From positions 682,001 through 746,000 of the forward strand of contig NZ_BMGG01000001.1 in the NCBI RefSeq assembly GCF_014640075.1: DNA of 64,000 bases, in the 5' to 3' direction. Source of the DNA: Chelatococcus reniformis. Its GTDB lineage: Bacteria; Pseudomonadota; Alphaproteobacteria; Rhizobiales; Beijerinckiaceae. The notes under the pieces are model-generated. The model saw nothing but the letters and a program-made list of their open reading frames with translations, was not told the DNA's origin and made no database searches. A program made the translations under genes and the position numbers. Below, one piece after another: positions 25,408 through 33,630 of this stretch. How positions within the stretch are numbered: the first letter of the stretch is position 1; every line of letters begins with the position of its first letter.

Positions 25408-26029
25408 TCAGAAAGGCCGCCGCGGCCGGCCCCGGGCCTACGACCCCGACACCGTCCTCGGGGAGGCCACGGCGGCATTCTGGAGCAGCGGCTACGGCGC
25501 CACCTCGCTGGACAATCTCAGCGCCGCGACGAAGCTGAACCGGCCGAGCCTCTACGGCGCCTTCGGCGACAAGGGCGCGCTCTATCTCAGGACGCTGGAG
25601 CGCTATCGTGATCAGGCGGCCGTGGGAATGGGCGCCGCGTTGGCGCCGGCGCGGCCGCTGCGCGAGGGCCTGCGCCGCGTCTATGGGCACGCGCTCGACC
25701 TCTACTTTCACCGCAGCCCGGCTCTGGGTTGCTACATGATCGGCACGGCGACGACGGAGGCGGTCCAGCACGATGAGGTGCGCACGTTCCTGCGCGATGC
25801 CCTGCGGCAGCTCGACCGTGGCTTCGAGCGGCGGCTGGCGCTGGCGCGGGAACAGGGGGAGATCGCCGCGACGGCGGATCCGGCGAGCCTGGCCAGGATC
25901 GCCTCCGCCATCCTCCACACCCTCGCGGTGCGCTCGCGCGCCGGCGACAGCCGGGCCGAGCTCGAGGCCATCGTCGAGACGGGAATCGCGCTGATCTGCG
26001 GCCCCGAGCACATTTCTGCGCCAGCTTAG
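25397..26029 (+). CDS. TetR-family repressor
   Basis: 210 aa. N-terminal helix-turn-helix: RRGRPRAYDPDTVLGEATAAFW, then GYGATSLDNLSAATKLNRPSLYGAFGDK; the C-terminal helical ligand domain resembles the TetR_C group often found with GST or oxidoreductase genes. Start ATG 25397 lies inside the right operator arm and has no Shine-Dalgarno sequence, hinting at a very short leader. Its TAG stop (26027-26029) is the first triplet of a family A repeat element. Confidence 0.9.
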   Translation: MVQNQKGRRGRPRAYDPDTVLGEATAAFWSSGYGATSLDNLSAATKLNRPSLYGAFGDKGALYLRTLERYRDQAAVGMGAALAPARPLREGLRRVYGHALDLYFHRSPALGCYMIGTATTEAVQHDEVRTFLRDALRQLDRGFERRLALAREQGEIAATADPASLARIASAILHTLAVRSRAGDSRAELEAIVETGIALICGPEHISAPA

Positions 26030-26129
26030 AGCATTTTCGAGCGAAGTGGACGCCGGTTCGCGTGAAAAAAATGCGACAAAACAGATAAGTAGGGCATTTC
26101 CGCGATTAGGAGACACGCGGAAACGCTCT
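26028..26129 (+). repeat. intergenic repeat family A, copy 3
   Basis: Begins AGAGCATTTTCGAGCGAAG, TGGACGCCGGTTCGCGTGAA and ends ACACGCGGAAACGCTCT. Same orientation as copy 1. It overlaps the end of tetR (the TAG comes from CTTAGAGC) and ends 25 nt before the rimM stop codon, so it exactly fills the gap between two convergent genes. Confidence 0.85.
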
Positions 26130-26154
26130 CGTGAATCTCGAGCGCTTGAAAGGC

Positions 26155-26817
26155 CTACTCGCGTTCCGCCGGCTCGGCATCCGCGAACGGGTTCGCCGCC
26201 ACCAGCAGGCGGCCGGCCGCGATGTCCACGGACGGGACGACGGCCCTGGTGAAGGGCACCATCACGCTCGCCTGACGGGCATCCGCGCCGGCATCGGCGG
26301 GGGCGATCTCGAGCACGTCGCCGGCGCCGAAATCGTGCACCGCCAGCACCCGGCCAAGGGCGATGCCCGCGTGCTCGACCGTGAGCCCCACGAGATCGGC
26401 CAGGTAGAACTCGTCGCTGTCGGCCAGCGCCGGCAGCCGCTGGCGCGGCAGGTGCAGCATCAGCCGCGCCAGCGCCTCTGCCGCGGTGCGGTCGGCGACG
26501 CCGTCGACGCGGACGACGAACATGTTGCCGTCGCCGCCGGGCGCCGGGCGCCAATCGCTCAGGACGAAGCTGCGCCCGTCCCGCCCGAGCAGCGGGCCGT
26601 AGCCGCTGACCGCGGCCGGGTCGGCCGTATGCGACTTCAGCCTGACCTCGCCGCGCACCCCGTGCGGGCGGCCGAACTCGGCCACCACCACGTGGCCGGC
26701 GAGGTCGATGGCGGGCCGCGTTGCGGCGCCGCGCTCCGCCGGCGGCACGGGCGGCCGCTGCCGCGGGTCAGCGGCGGCACGCCCGGCCGGGCCGGGCGGC
26801 GGACGGCGGGAGCGCAC
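26155..26817 (-). CDS. rimM: 16S rRNA processing / 30S maturation protein
   Basis: 220 aa. Two RimM barrels: VVVAEFGRPHGVRGEVRLKS (start of domain 1) and DSDEFYLADLVGLTVEHAG, MVPFTRAVVPSVDIAAGRLLV (PRC-barrel domain). It binds S19 on the 30S head. GTG 26817, 14 nt after rpsP, gives a Pro/Arg/Ala-rich N-terminal extension of about 40 residues not usual in the family; a later GTG among the VVV codons would give normal length. Cotranscribed with rpsP and ffh. Confidence 0.9.
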   Translation of the reverse strand: MRSRRPPPGPAGRAAADPRQRPPVPPAERGAATRPAIDLAGHVVVAEFGRPHGVRGEVRLKSHTADPAAVSGYGPLLGRDGRSFVLSDWRPAPGGDGNMFVVRVDGVADRTAAEALARLMLHLPRQRLPALADSDEFYLADLVGLTVEHAGIALGRVLAVHDFGAGDVLEIAPADAGADARQASVMVPFTRAVVPSVDIAAGRLLVAANPFADAEPAERE

Positions 26818-26831
26818 GAGCGCCGCCGCTA

Positions 26832-27185
26832 TCAGGCCGCGGCTTCCTCGCCGGCCGCCTTGGCGGCCGCAGCGGCGCGCTCCTTGGCCTTGGCGCCGGG
26901 CTCGGCCTTCTTGGGATTGTTGCGCGCCGGGCGCTTCAGCAGGCCGGCCGCGTCGAGGAAGCGCAGGACGCGGTCGGTCGGCTGGGCGCCCTTGGCGAGC
27001 CAGTCCTTGGCCTTCTCGACATCGAGCACGACACGCGCCGCGTCGTCCTTGGCCTTGAGCGGATCGTAGGCGCCGATGCGGTCGATGAAGCGGCCGTCAC
27101 GGGGCGAACGGGCGTCGGCGATGACGATGCGGTAATAGGGACGCTTCTTGGCGCCGCCACGGGCCAAGCGAATCTTCAGGGACAT
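26832..27185 (-). CDS. rpsP: 30S ribosomal protein S16
   Basis: 117 aa: the S16 core ([48 protein letters not shown]) plus the Lys/Ala-rich tail common in alphaproteobacteria ([20 protein letters not shown]). AAGGAGTAACCC precedes the ATG. It lies 84 nt after ffh on the same strand. Confidence 0.96.
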   Translation of the reverse strand: MSLKIRLARGGAKKRPYYRIVIADARSPRDGRFIDRIGAYDPLKAKDDAARVVLDVEKAKDWLAKGAQPTDRVLRFLDAAGLLKRPARNNPKKAEPGAKAKERAAAAAKAAGEEAAA

Positions 27186-27269
27186 GGGTTACTCCTTCGG
27201 TGTCTTTGGAAATCGCGTTCGAGGTTGCATGGACGGTCGGCGGCAACGCGGGCCGCGGATCCCAAAAGC

Positions 27270-28829
27270 CTATTTCTTCTTGCCCAAGGGGAAGCCGCCA
27301 AGGCCCGGCAGCCCCGCCTTGCCGAGGCCGGGGAGACCCGGAAGGCCCGGCCCCTTGCCGCCGAACCCGGGCGGCATCGGCGGGACGCCGCCGCCCGGCA
27401 GGCCGCCGGGGAGCCCGCCCTTGCCCATGGCCCGCTGCGCCTGCTCCAGCATCTCCGGCGTCGGCTGCGGCATGCCACCGCCACCGAGCCCGAACATGTT
27501 GCCGAGCGCCGCGCCCAGGCCGCCGCGCCCCCCCTTGCCCATCGCCTTCATCATGTCGGCCATCTGCCGGTGCATCTTGAGCAGGCGGTTGACGTCTTCG
27601 ACCTTGGTACCGGAGCCCGCGGCGACGCGCTTCTTGCGCGAGGCCTTGAGCAGATCGGGATTGCGCCGCTCCTTGGGCGTCATCGACATGATGATGGCCC
27701 GCTGACGCTTGAACAGACGGTCGTCGAGATTGGCGTTGTCGAGCTGCCCCTTGATCTTGCCGATGCCGGGCAGCATGCCGAGCACGCCCTTCATGCCGCC
27801 GACGCGCTCCATCTGCGCCAGTTGCTCGGCCATGTCCTCCAGGTCGAAGGCGCCCTTGCGCATCTTCTGCGCCATGCGCTCGGCTTTTTCGGCGTCGATC
27901 GTCTCCGCCGCCCGCTCCACGAGCGAGACGATGTCGCCCATGCCCAGGATGCGGTTGGCGACGCGCGAGGGATGGAACTCCTCCAGCGCGTCGAGCTTCT
28001 CGCCGGTGCCGACCAGCTTGATCGGCTTGCCGGTCACCGCGCGCATCGACAGTGCGGCGCCGCCGCGGCCGTCGCCGTCCATGCGGGTCAGCACGATACC
28101 CGTGAGGCCGACACGGTCCTCGAAGGCCCGCGCCGTGTTGACGGCGTCCTGGCCGGTCAGGGCATCGGCGACCAGCAGCACCTCGTGCGGCTGGGTCACG
28201 GCCTTGACCTCGGCCACCTCGGCCATCAGGGCCTCGTCGAGGGTGACGCGGCCGGCGGTGTCGAGCATCACCACGTCGTAGCCGCCGAGCTTCGCCGCCT
28301 CCAGCGCCCGCCGGGCGATCTGCACCGCGGACTGGCCGGCGACGATCGGCAAGGTATCGACGCCCACCTGCTTGCCCAGCACCGCCAGCTGCTCCATGGC
28401 GGCCGGGCGGCGGGTGTCGAGCGAGGCGAGCAGCACCTTGCGCTTGCCGCGTTCGGTGAGGCGCTTGGCTATCTTGCCGGTGGTGGTCGTCTTGCCCGAG
28501 CCCTGCAGGCCGACCATCAGGATCGGCACCGGCGGCACGGCGTCCAGGTCGATGGTGGCGCTGTCGGCCCCCAGCATGGCGACGAGCTCGTCGTGGACGA
28601 TCTTGACGACCATCTGCCCGGGCGTCACCGAACGCACCACCTCGGCGCCTACGGCGCGGCTGCGCACCCGGTCGGTGAACGAGCGCACGACCTCGAGCGC
28701 GACGTCCGCCTCCAAGAGGGCGCGGCGCACCTCGCGCAGCGCGGCGTTGACGTCGTCCTCGGTCAGCGCGCCCCGACGGGTCAGCGTATCGAAGATGCCC
28801 GACAGTTTCTCGGAAAGGCTTTCGAACAT
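27270..28829 (-). CDS. ffh: signal recognition particle protein Ffh
   Basis: 519 aa SRP54 GTPase. N domain (MFESLSEKLSGIFDTL), G domain with GLQGSGKTTTTGKIA, DTRRPAA, DTAGR and TRMDGDGRGG, and a Met-rich M domain (MAQKMRKGAFDLEDMAEQLAQM; SMTPKERRNPDLL; RKKRVAAGSGT) that binds 4.5S RNA and signal peptides. A long Gly/Pro/Met/Leu-rich tail follows residue ~440. ATG 28829 overlaps the stop of a small upstream gene (TAATG). Its receptor FtsY is encoded at 47319. Confidence 0.96.
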   Translation of the reverse strand: MFESLSEKLSGIFDTLTRRGALTEDDVNAALREVRRALLEADVALEVVRSFTDRVRSRAVGAEVVRSVTPGQMVVKIVHDELVAMLGADSATIDLDAVPPVPILMVGLQGSGKTTTTGKIAKRLTERGKRKVLLASLDTRRPAAMEQLAVLGKQVGVDTLPIVAGQSAVQIARRALEAAKLGGYDVVMLDTAGRVTLDEALMAEVAEVKAVTQPHEVLLVADALTGQDAVNTARAFEDRVGLTGIVLTRMDGDGRGGAALSMRAVTGKPIKLVGTGEKLDALEEFHPSRVANRILGMGDIVSLVERAAETIDAEKAERMAQKMRKGAFDLEDMAEQLAQMERVGGMKGVLGMLPGIGKIKGQLDNANLDDRLFKRQRAIIMSMTPKERRNPDLLKASRKKRVAAGSGTKVEDVNRLLKMHRQMADMMKAMGKGGRGGLGAALGNMFGLGGGGMPQPTPEMLEQAQRAMGKGGLPGGLPGGGVPPMPPGFGGKGPGLPGLPGLGKAGLPGLGGFPLGKKK

Positions 28830-29044
28830 TATTCGGCGTTCCCTGCCGTCTCGGCCCGGCGCGCGGCCAGCGAGTCCTCGAAATGGCGCACGGCCGCCTC
28901 GAACTTGTCGCGGCAGCCTGGATTGCAGAAGCCGACGACGGCGCCGCGGTAGCGCGTGAGTGAATCCGCCGCGATCGGGCGACCCGACCACGGACAGGTC
29001 TCGTTCACGGCATCCTCGATCCGCAGTTCCGACGTCGTGTCCAT
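28829..29044 (-). CDS. small cysteine-motif protein coupled to ffh
   Basis: 71 aa. CPWSGRPIAADS, then YRGAVVGFCNPGCRDKFEAA: three cysteines (17, 40, 44) in a pattern like YHS/TRASH metal-binding domains, with GFCNPGC as the typical second half. Its TAA stop overlaps the ffh ATG, so translation is coupled. ATG 29044 is chosen over an upstream start because the extension lacks conserved features. A metal-sensing or chaperone role is only inferred. Confidence 0.65.
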   Translation of the reverse strand: MDTTSELRIEDAVNETCPWSGRPIAADSLTRYRGAVVGFCNPGCRDKFEAAVRHFEDSLAARRAETAGNAE

Positions 29045-29343
29045 GCTGGCGCCTCGCCGACCTCTCGCACCGGCATATAGGTCCTCGGCACCGGCCGCGC
29101 ATGCCCGGGCCGAGAACCATGTGCCATGGAGCGCTGCCGATCGGGTTGGAACCACCCGATCGGGGCACGCTCAGCCCAAACACCGATCGCGCCCGAGGGC
29201 GCAACGCGCTGTCGGACGTTGACCTCCGGTCGGCCTATGGCCAAACCGGTCGGCGGCTCGCGAACGGCAAGTTCGGGCAAATATGCGCGCTCTATGCAGG
29301 CCTCCGCTGTCAAAGTCAAGCAGCGCCTGCACTTCAAGGGTGA

Positions 29344-30159
29344 TCAGCACGCCAGTTCGGCGGCCGCGAGTTCGGCTACGGCGAGAGCGGTAGCCGGCGA
29401 CAGGCCGTCCTCCATGGACCACACCGCCGACAAGCCCGCCCAGGCGAGCAGCCATTGCAGCAGGCGATACGGGTCGAGCCGGGCGGCGGCCGCGACGATG
29501 TCGAGGCGACGGCGCAGGCGCCGCGGATCGGTGGCGACGGCATGGTCGGGGTTGCAGAACAGGTTGGCGAAATCGAAGGCGCGCTCGCCCGCGAGCCCCT
29601 TGGGATCGATCGCCAGCCAGCCGCGCCGGCCGAAGTCGAGGATATTGCCGTGGTGAATGTCGCCGTGCAGCACGCACACCTCGCGCGGCGCCGCCAGAAG
29701 GTCGCCGGCAGCCGCGGCACACCGTGGCAGGATGCCGCCGTGGCGCCTGGCGCCGGGCTCCAGGGCCCGGAACCATTGGGTCAGCGGCACCAGCCTCGGC
29801 CATGGCGCGGGTCGCGGCGCATGCACCTGCGCCGCCACCGCGCAGATGATGGCCGTCGCCTCGTCGTCCCGTCCGTCCCGCGCCATGCGGGCGAGCGAGC
29901 CAGCGCCGGTGGCCCGCTCCAGCAGCAGCGCGTCGCCCGTTGCGGCGAGCACGTGGGCCGCGCCGGCGCCGTTCCACCACGTCATCAGGGCGTTGCCGGC
30001 TCGCTCCTCGGCCGCCACGGCGACTTTGAGCATGGCCGGCTCGCCGTCGCGCGTGACCGGCAGCAGCCGGCTGCTCGCCGTCGCGACCGAAGCCCCGTCG
30101 GGCCGCAGCCCCCAACGCGCCAGATAGGGGGCGCAGGCATCGTCGTCCTCGCCGGTCAC
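29344..30159 (-). CDS. APH(6)/hydroxyurea-type phosphotransferase
   Basis: 271 aa of the aminoglycoside/hydroxyurea resistance kinase family (streptomycin 6-phosphotransferase type). Visible motifs are LKVAVAAEERAG (nucleotide-binding Lys), the catalytic loop VLHGDIHHGNILDF with Asp and Asn, and WLAIDPKGLAGE, the metal-binding Asp loop, followed by DFANLFCNP. A chromosomal copy among ordinary genes is more likely a small-molecule kinase than a recently acquired resistance gene, but streptomycin phosphorylation is possible. Cotranscription with the VOC gene 9 nt upstream is likely. Confidence 0.85.
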   Translation of the reverse strand: MTGEDDDACAPYLARWGLRPDGASVATASSRLLPVTRDGEPAMLKVAVAAEERAGNALMTWWNGAGAAHVLAATGDALLLERATGAGSLARMARDGRDDEATAIICAVAAQVHAPRPAPWPRLVPLTQWFRALEPGARRHGGILPRCAAAAGDLLAAPREVCVLHGDIHHGNILDFGRRGWLAIDPKGLAGERAFDFANLFCNPDHAVATDPRRLRRRLDIVAAAARLDPYRLLQWLLAWAGLSAVWSMEDGLSPATALAVAELAAAELAC

Positions 30160-30168
30160 GCGGCCGCC

Positions 30169-30945
30169 TCAGCTCGCCTTGGGCCCGGACAGCGCGAACA
30201 TCGCTCCCTGGGGATCGCTGCCTTGCAGGATCCAGCCGCCCCCGGGCACCTCCATCGGCCCGTTGACGATCTGGCCGCCGCTGTCTGTCACCCGCGCGGC
30301 GGCCGCGCCGACGTCGTCGACATTGAAGTAGTAGAGCCAGAACGGCCGCGGCACGCCCTCGGGCATGTTGAACATGCCGCCGGCATCGGCCCCGGCGATC
30401 TGGAACAGCTGGTAGGTGCCCATGGGCCCCATGTCGACCGGCGTCGACTTGGTCCAGCCGAACAGCTCGCCGTAGAAGGCCAGGGCTTTGGGCCAATCGG
30501 TCGCCATCAGCTCGTGCCAGCCGATTTGGCCAGGCGTGCCCACCGTAGCCGGCTGCGACGGCATCGGGCTGGCCCATTTGAACAGGCCCAGGACACCTCC
30601 CTGCGGGTCGGCCACCATGGAGAAGCGGCCGACGCCCGGGATGTCACGCGGCTGCACGTGCACCGTTCCGCCCAAGCGCTCGACCTTGGCGGTCATCGCG
30701 TCCACGTCGTCGGCTCCCACGTAAGCGATCCAGCCGGGTGGCGTGCCCATGGCGCGGGCCTCCTCCGGCAGGTCCATCACCCCGGCAACCGGCGTGTCCG
30801 CGACCTTGAGCAGCCCATAGGGAACCTCCGAATTGGCCGCCGGCTGCGCGTCCCAGCCGACGACCTTGCGGTAGAAGGCCTCGGCGGCGGCCCGGTCGGT
30901 GGTCATCAGTTCGTACCAGACGAAATGGCCTTGGCTGTCCGACAT
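30169..30945 (-). CDS. two-domain VOC (glyoxalase-fold) protein
   Basis: 258 aa with two VOC repeats: GHFVWYELMTTDRAAAEAFY to GLFKWAS, and GQIGWHELMATDWPKALAFY to MFALSG. Each repeat has the paired beta-alpha-beta pattern; His/Glu metal ligands are only partly conserved. ATG 30945 follows GGGAGCAAGCGC. Related proteins are annotated as hydroxylase-like or bleomycin-resistance-like, and no substrate can be named. It overlaps no neighbour and precedes the kinase gene by 9 nt. Confidence 0.85.
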   Translation of the reverse strand: MSDSQGHFVWYELMTTDRAAAEAFYRKVVGWDAQPAANSEVPYGLLKVADTPVAGVMDLPEEARAMGTPPGWIAYVGADDVDAMTAKVERLGGTVHVQPRDIPGVGRFSMVADPQGGVLGLFKWASPMPSQPATVGTPGQIGWHELMATDWPKALAFYGELFGWTKSTPVDMGPMGTYQLFQIAGADAGGMFNMPEGVPRPFWLYYFNVDDVGAAAARVTDSGGQIVNGPMEVPGGGWILQGSDPQGAMFALSGPKAS

Positions 30946-30983
30946 GCGCTTGCTCCCTCGTTCGACGGGCCGGCCCTCGCCGG

Positions 30984-31361
30984 TCAGCCGCTGGCTCCCC
31001 CCTTCCGCTTCATATAGGCCGCCAATGCAACGGCATTGTTGTGCGCCTCGTCCCTGGCCGCATAGAGCAGCGTCACGGGCCCTTCGGCGGCGATCGTCCG
31101 CAACTCCTCCACGGCGGCGGGCAGGTCGTCCAGCTCCTCGCTGTAGGCGGCGACGAACTCGGCCCAGGCCTGCTCCTGATGTCCGGCTTCGGAGAGCGCA
31201 TGCACGCGCCTGCGCAACGTGTTTGAGGGCGCGATCTCCTTCATCCAGCGCTCCCAGGGCGCCGATGCCTTGGTGAAGCCGCGTGGCCACAAGCGGTCGA
31301 CGAGGATGCGCGCGCCGTCCTCCGGCACGGCCTGAGCATAGACACGCTTCACGCGGATCAC
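30984..31361 (-). CDS. DUF488 family protein
   Basis: 125 aa: VIRVKRVYAQAVPEDGARILVDRLWPRG, then PWERWMKEIAPSNTLRR and VTLLYAARDEAHNNA.AL, the DUF488 hallmarks. GTG 31361 is chosen because GGGAGGATC stands just before it and homology starts there; a longer upstream reading is not protein-like. Function unknown. Lies 38 nt before the VOC gene on the same strand. Confidence 0.82.
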   Translation of the reverse strand: MIRVKRVYAQAVPEDGARILVDRLWPRGFTKASAPWERWMKEIAPSNTLRRRVHALSEAGHQEQAWAEFVAAYSEELDDLPAAVEELRTIAAEGPVTLLYAARDEAHNNAVALAAYMKRKGGASG

Positions 31362-31509
31362 CGGCGATCCTCCCCGTCTTGTGCCTGAGGCGCCCCCGCA
31401 TACCTTATAGGAACGGGCCGGTGCTTGACCGGCGCCGGCGGGCTCTCGCTCATACGCCGCTCCAGGCCTTTGTATCTGGAGCACGACGCCAGAAAGTGGA
31501 CGGCGGAAC

Positions 31510-32583
31510 TTGGAGAACAGCAATCCGTCGGGACAGCGCGCGGCGCCGGTCCCACCCTACTACCGGGGCGCGGTCTCGGACCACTTCGACGGGGAGCGCT
31601 TCTTCAACCCCGAGCAGCCCTGGAGCAAAACCTTCGTCCAGGCGATGCGCGCTCTGGTCCTGGCGCCCAGGGAACCCTGGCCGGGGGCGTTTCCGAGCCC
31701 GTTCCGGGACCGGCCGCCGGCGCGCGTCGACGGCGGACGGCTGCGGGTCGCCCTGGTCGGCCACGCCACCCTGCTTTTGCAGACCCGCGGGCTCAACATC
31801 CTGACCGATCCTGTCTGGTCGGAGCGCGCCTCGCCGTTTCCCTTCGCCGGCCCGCGGCGGGTCAACCCGCCCGGCATCGCCCTGGACGAGCTGCCACCGA
31901 TCGACGTCGTGCTCGTCACCCACAACCACTACGACCATCTGGACCTGCCGACGCTCGCCGAGATCGCCCGGCGCCATCGGCCGCGCATCGTGACGCCGCT
32001 CGGTAACGACACCATCATGGCGCGCGGCGCCGCGCTCGAGGCCGAGGCCTATGACTGGGGCGACCGCGTTGCCCTGTCGGACGACGTGGCCGTCACCCTG
32101 ATGCCCGCGGTGCACTGGTCCGCCCGCGGCGTCCGCGACCGGCGCATGGCCCTGTGGGCCGCCTTCGTGATCGAAACCCCGGACGGCGCGATCTACCACA
32201 TCGGCGACACCGGCTTCGGCGACGGCCGCCATTTCGCCGACGTCGGCCGCCGCTTCGGCCCCATCCGCCACGCCAATCTGCCGATCGGCGCCTACGAGCC
32301 GCGCTGGTTCATGCGCGACCAGCACGTCGAGCCGGCGGAGGCCGTCAAGATCTTCCAGGCGTGCGGCGCGGCCTCGGCCGCCGGCCACCATTGGGGCACT
32401 TTCCGCCTGACCGCCGAGGGCATCGAGCGGCCGCCGCAGGCGCTGGCGCGGGCGCTCCCCGCGGCCGGCATCGCGCCCGAGCGCTTCCGGGCGCTCCGGC
32501 CCGGCGAGGTCATGGAGGTGCCGGCGCTGGAGAACGGGACGGCTTCCTTGGAGGATGGATCGCCGGGGCATGCCCGGCCCTGA
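31510..32583 (+). CDS. metallo-beta-lactamase-fold hydrolase (NAPE-PLD-like)
   Basis: 357 aa. Metal-binding HxHxDH in VLVTHNHYDHLDL, upstream LRVALVGHATLLLQ, later His in MPAVHWSARG, Asp in IYHIGDTGFGDG, and the subfamily marks LPIGAYEPRWFM and HWGTFRLT. This places it with N-acyl-phosphatidylethanolamine phospholipase D-like hydrolases. Start is TTG 31510 after GGCGGAAC; other starts are not evident. The last residues (GSPGHARP) are encoded by a CCGGGGCATGCCCGG palindrome like those in nearby intergenic DNA. Confidence 0.85.
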   Translation: MENSNPSGQRAAPVPPYYRGAVSDHFDGERFFNPEQPWSKTFVQAMRALVLAPREPWPGAFPSPFRDRPPARVDGGRLRVALVGHATLLLQTRGLNILTDPVWSERASPFPFAGPRRVNPPGIALDELPPIDVVLVTHNHYDHLDLPTLAEIARRHRPRIVTPLGNDTIMARGAALEAEAYDWGDRVALSDDVAVTLMPAVHWSARGVRDRRMALWAAFVIETPDGAIYHIGDTGFGDGRHFADVGRRFGPIRHANLPIGAYEPRWFMRDQHVEPAEAVKIFQACGAASAAGHHWGTFRLTAEGIERPPQALARALPAAGIAPERFRALRPGEVMEVPALENGTASLEDGSPGHARP

Positions 32584-32677
32584 CGCGGCCAGGCACGTGC
32601 CGCTCGCTTGCGCCGCGATGACCCGGCTTGACCAGGCCTGACCCGGCCATCGACAACCAGACGCGGCCCGCAGCGCC

Positions 32678-33421
32678 TCACTCGCTCGGCTGGACGAAGA
32701 TGTTGATCTGGAGGTCCGGGTCGCTCGGGTCCTTGGGATCGGTCCCGTACTCCTCGATGAAGGAATCCTTCACCGCGATGTCCTTGGCGTCGAGATAGGC
32801 GGTAATCGCCTCGTAAGTGTTGTCGATGTCGTCGTAGGGCGCGCGATGGGTGAAGCGTAGCGCCTTGCCTGCCGGCGTAGGGCCGAACTTGATGGTGGGC
32901 GTGAGCTCGCTCTTGCCCTCCGGCACCGCGGCGATCGGCACCATCGCCTCGAAGCTGAAGCCGGTGTCGTCGGTGTTGACGAAGATCGTCAGAGGCCGGC
33001 CCGCGGGCTTGATGCCAGCCTTGACGAGTTCCGACTCGATGGTCTTGAAGGAGGCGAAGATGGTCTTGAAGCCCTCGTCCCAGGTCGTCTTGCCCGAGAG
33101 CACCGCCGCTGGCTTTGCCGGCAACACCACCTCGTCGATATTGCCCGAATCGGTCGGGCCCGGCACCAGCGTCGGCAGGCCGCCCACGGCTTGTGTCCCG
33201 CCGGCCGCTGGCGGGGCCGGCGCGGGGGCCGCCGGCTGGCCGGTGTCCGGAGGGGCTGGGGGAGGAGCCGCGTCCGCCGGCTTGGGGGCACCCTCGCCTG
33301 CCGTGGGCGCCGGCTGCATGGTCTGGGCGGAGGCGCCGCCTGGGCCTGCGAGCGCACCGACCAGCAGTGCCGAGCCGACGAGGGCTGTGATCGCCCCGTT
33401 GGAAAGCCGCCGACGTACCAT
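32678..33421 (-). CDS. secreted GyrI-like (effector-binding) domain protein
   Basis: 247 aa. Signal peptide (ITALVGSALLVGALAGPGGASA), then about 55 residues of Pro/Ala linker ([20 protein letters not shown]), then a GyrI/AraC-effector-type domain (residues about 95-247: AAVLSGKTTWDEGFKTIFASF, IFVNTDDTGFSFEAMVPI, IKFGPTPAGKALRFTHRAPYDDIDNTYEAI, EEYGTDP). The extracytoplasmic location of a usually cytoplasmic ligand-binding fold is noteworthy. Ligand unknown. Divergent from dapF. Confidence 0.8.
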   Translation of the reverse strand: MVRRRLSNGAITALVGSALLVGALAGPGGASAQTMQPAPTAGEGAPKPADAAPPPAPPDTGQPAAPAPAPPAAGGTQAVGGLPTLVPGPTDSGNIDEVVLPAKPAAVLSGKTTWDEGFKTIFASFKTIESELVKAGIKPAGRPLTIFVNTDDTGFSFEAMVPIAAVPEGKSELTPTIKFGPTPAGKALRFTHRAPYDDIDNTYEAITAYLDAKDIAVKDSFIEEYGTDPKDPSDPDLQINIFVQPSE

Positions 33422-33630
33422 GCGAACTCCGCTGTTCTATCGATGGGCGCTGCCGTTTCCTGCCGGGCGTGACGGCAGGCCGATGGGACCAATCTATGGC
33501 GCATCGCTTGCCGATGCGAGCCTCCGTTGACGCCATCGCCCACCGGCAGCGGCCTCGCCTGCAGGGCTTTTTTTGCGGTTGCGAACATATATAGTTATGA
33601 GGTCCCGCAAGACGGTTGCATGTCAGATCA

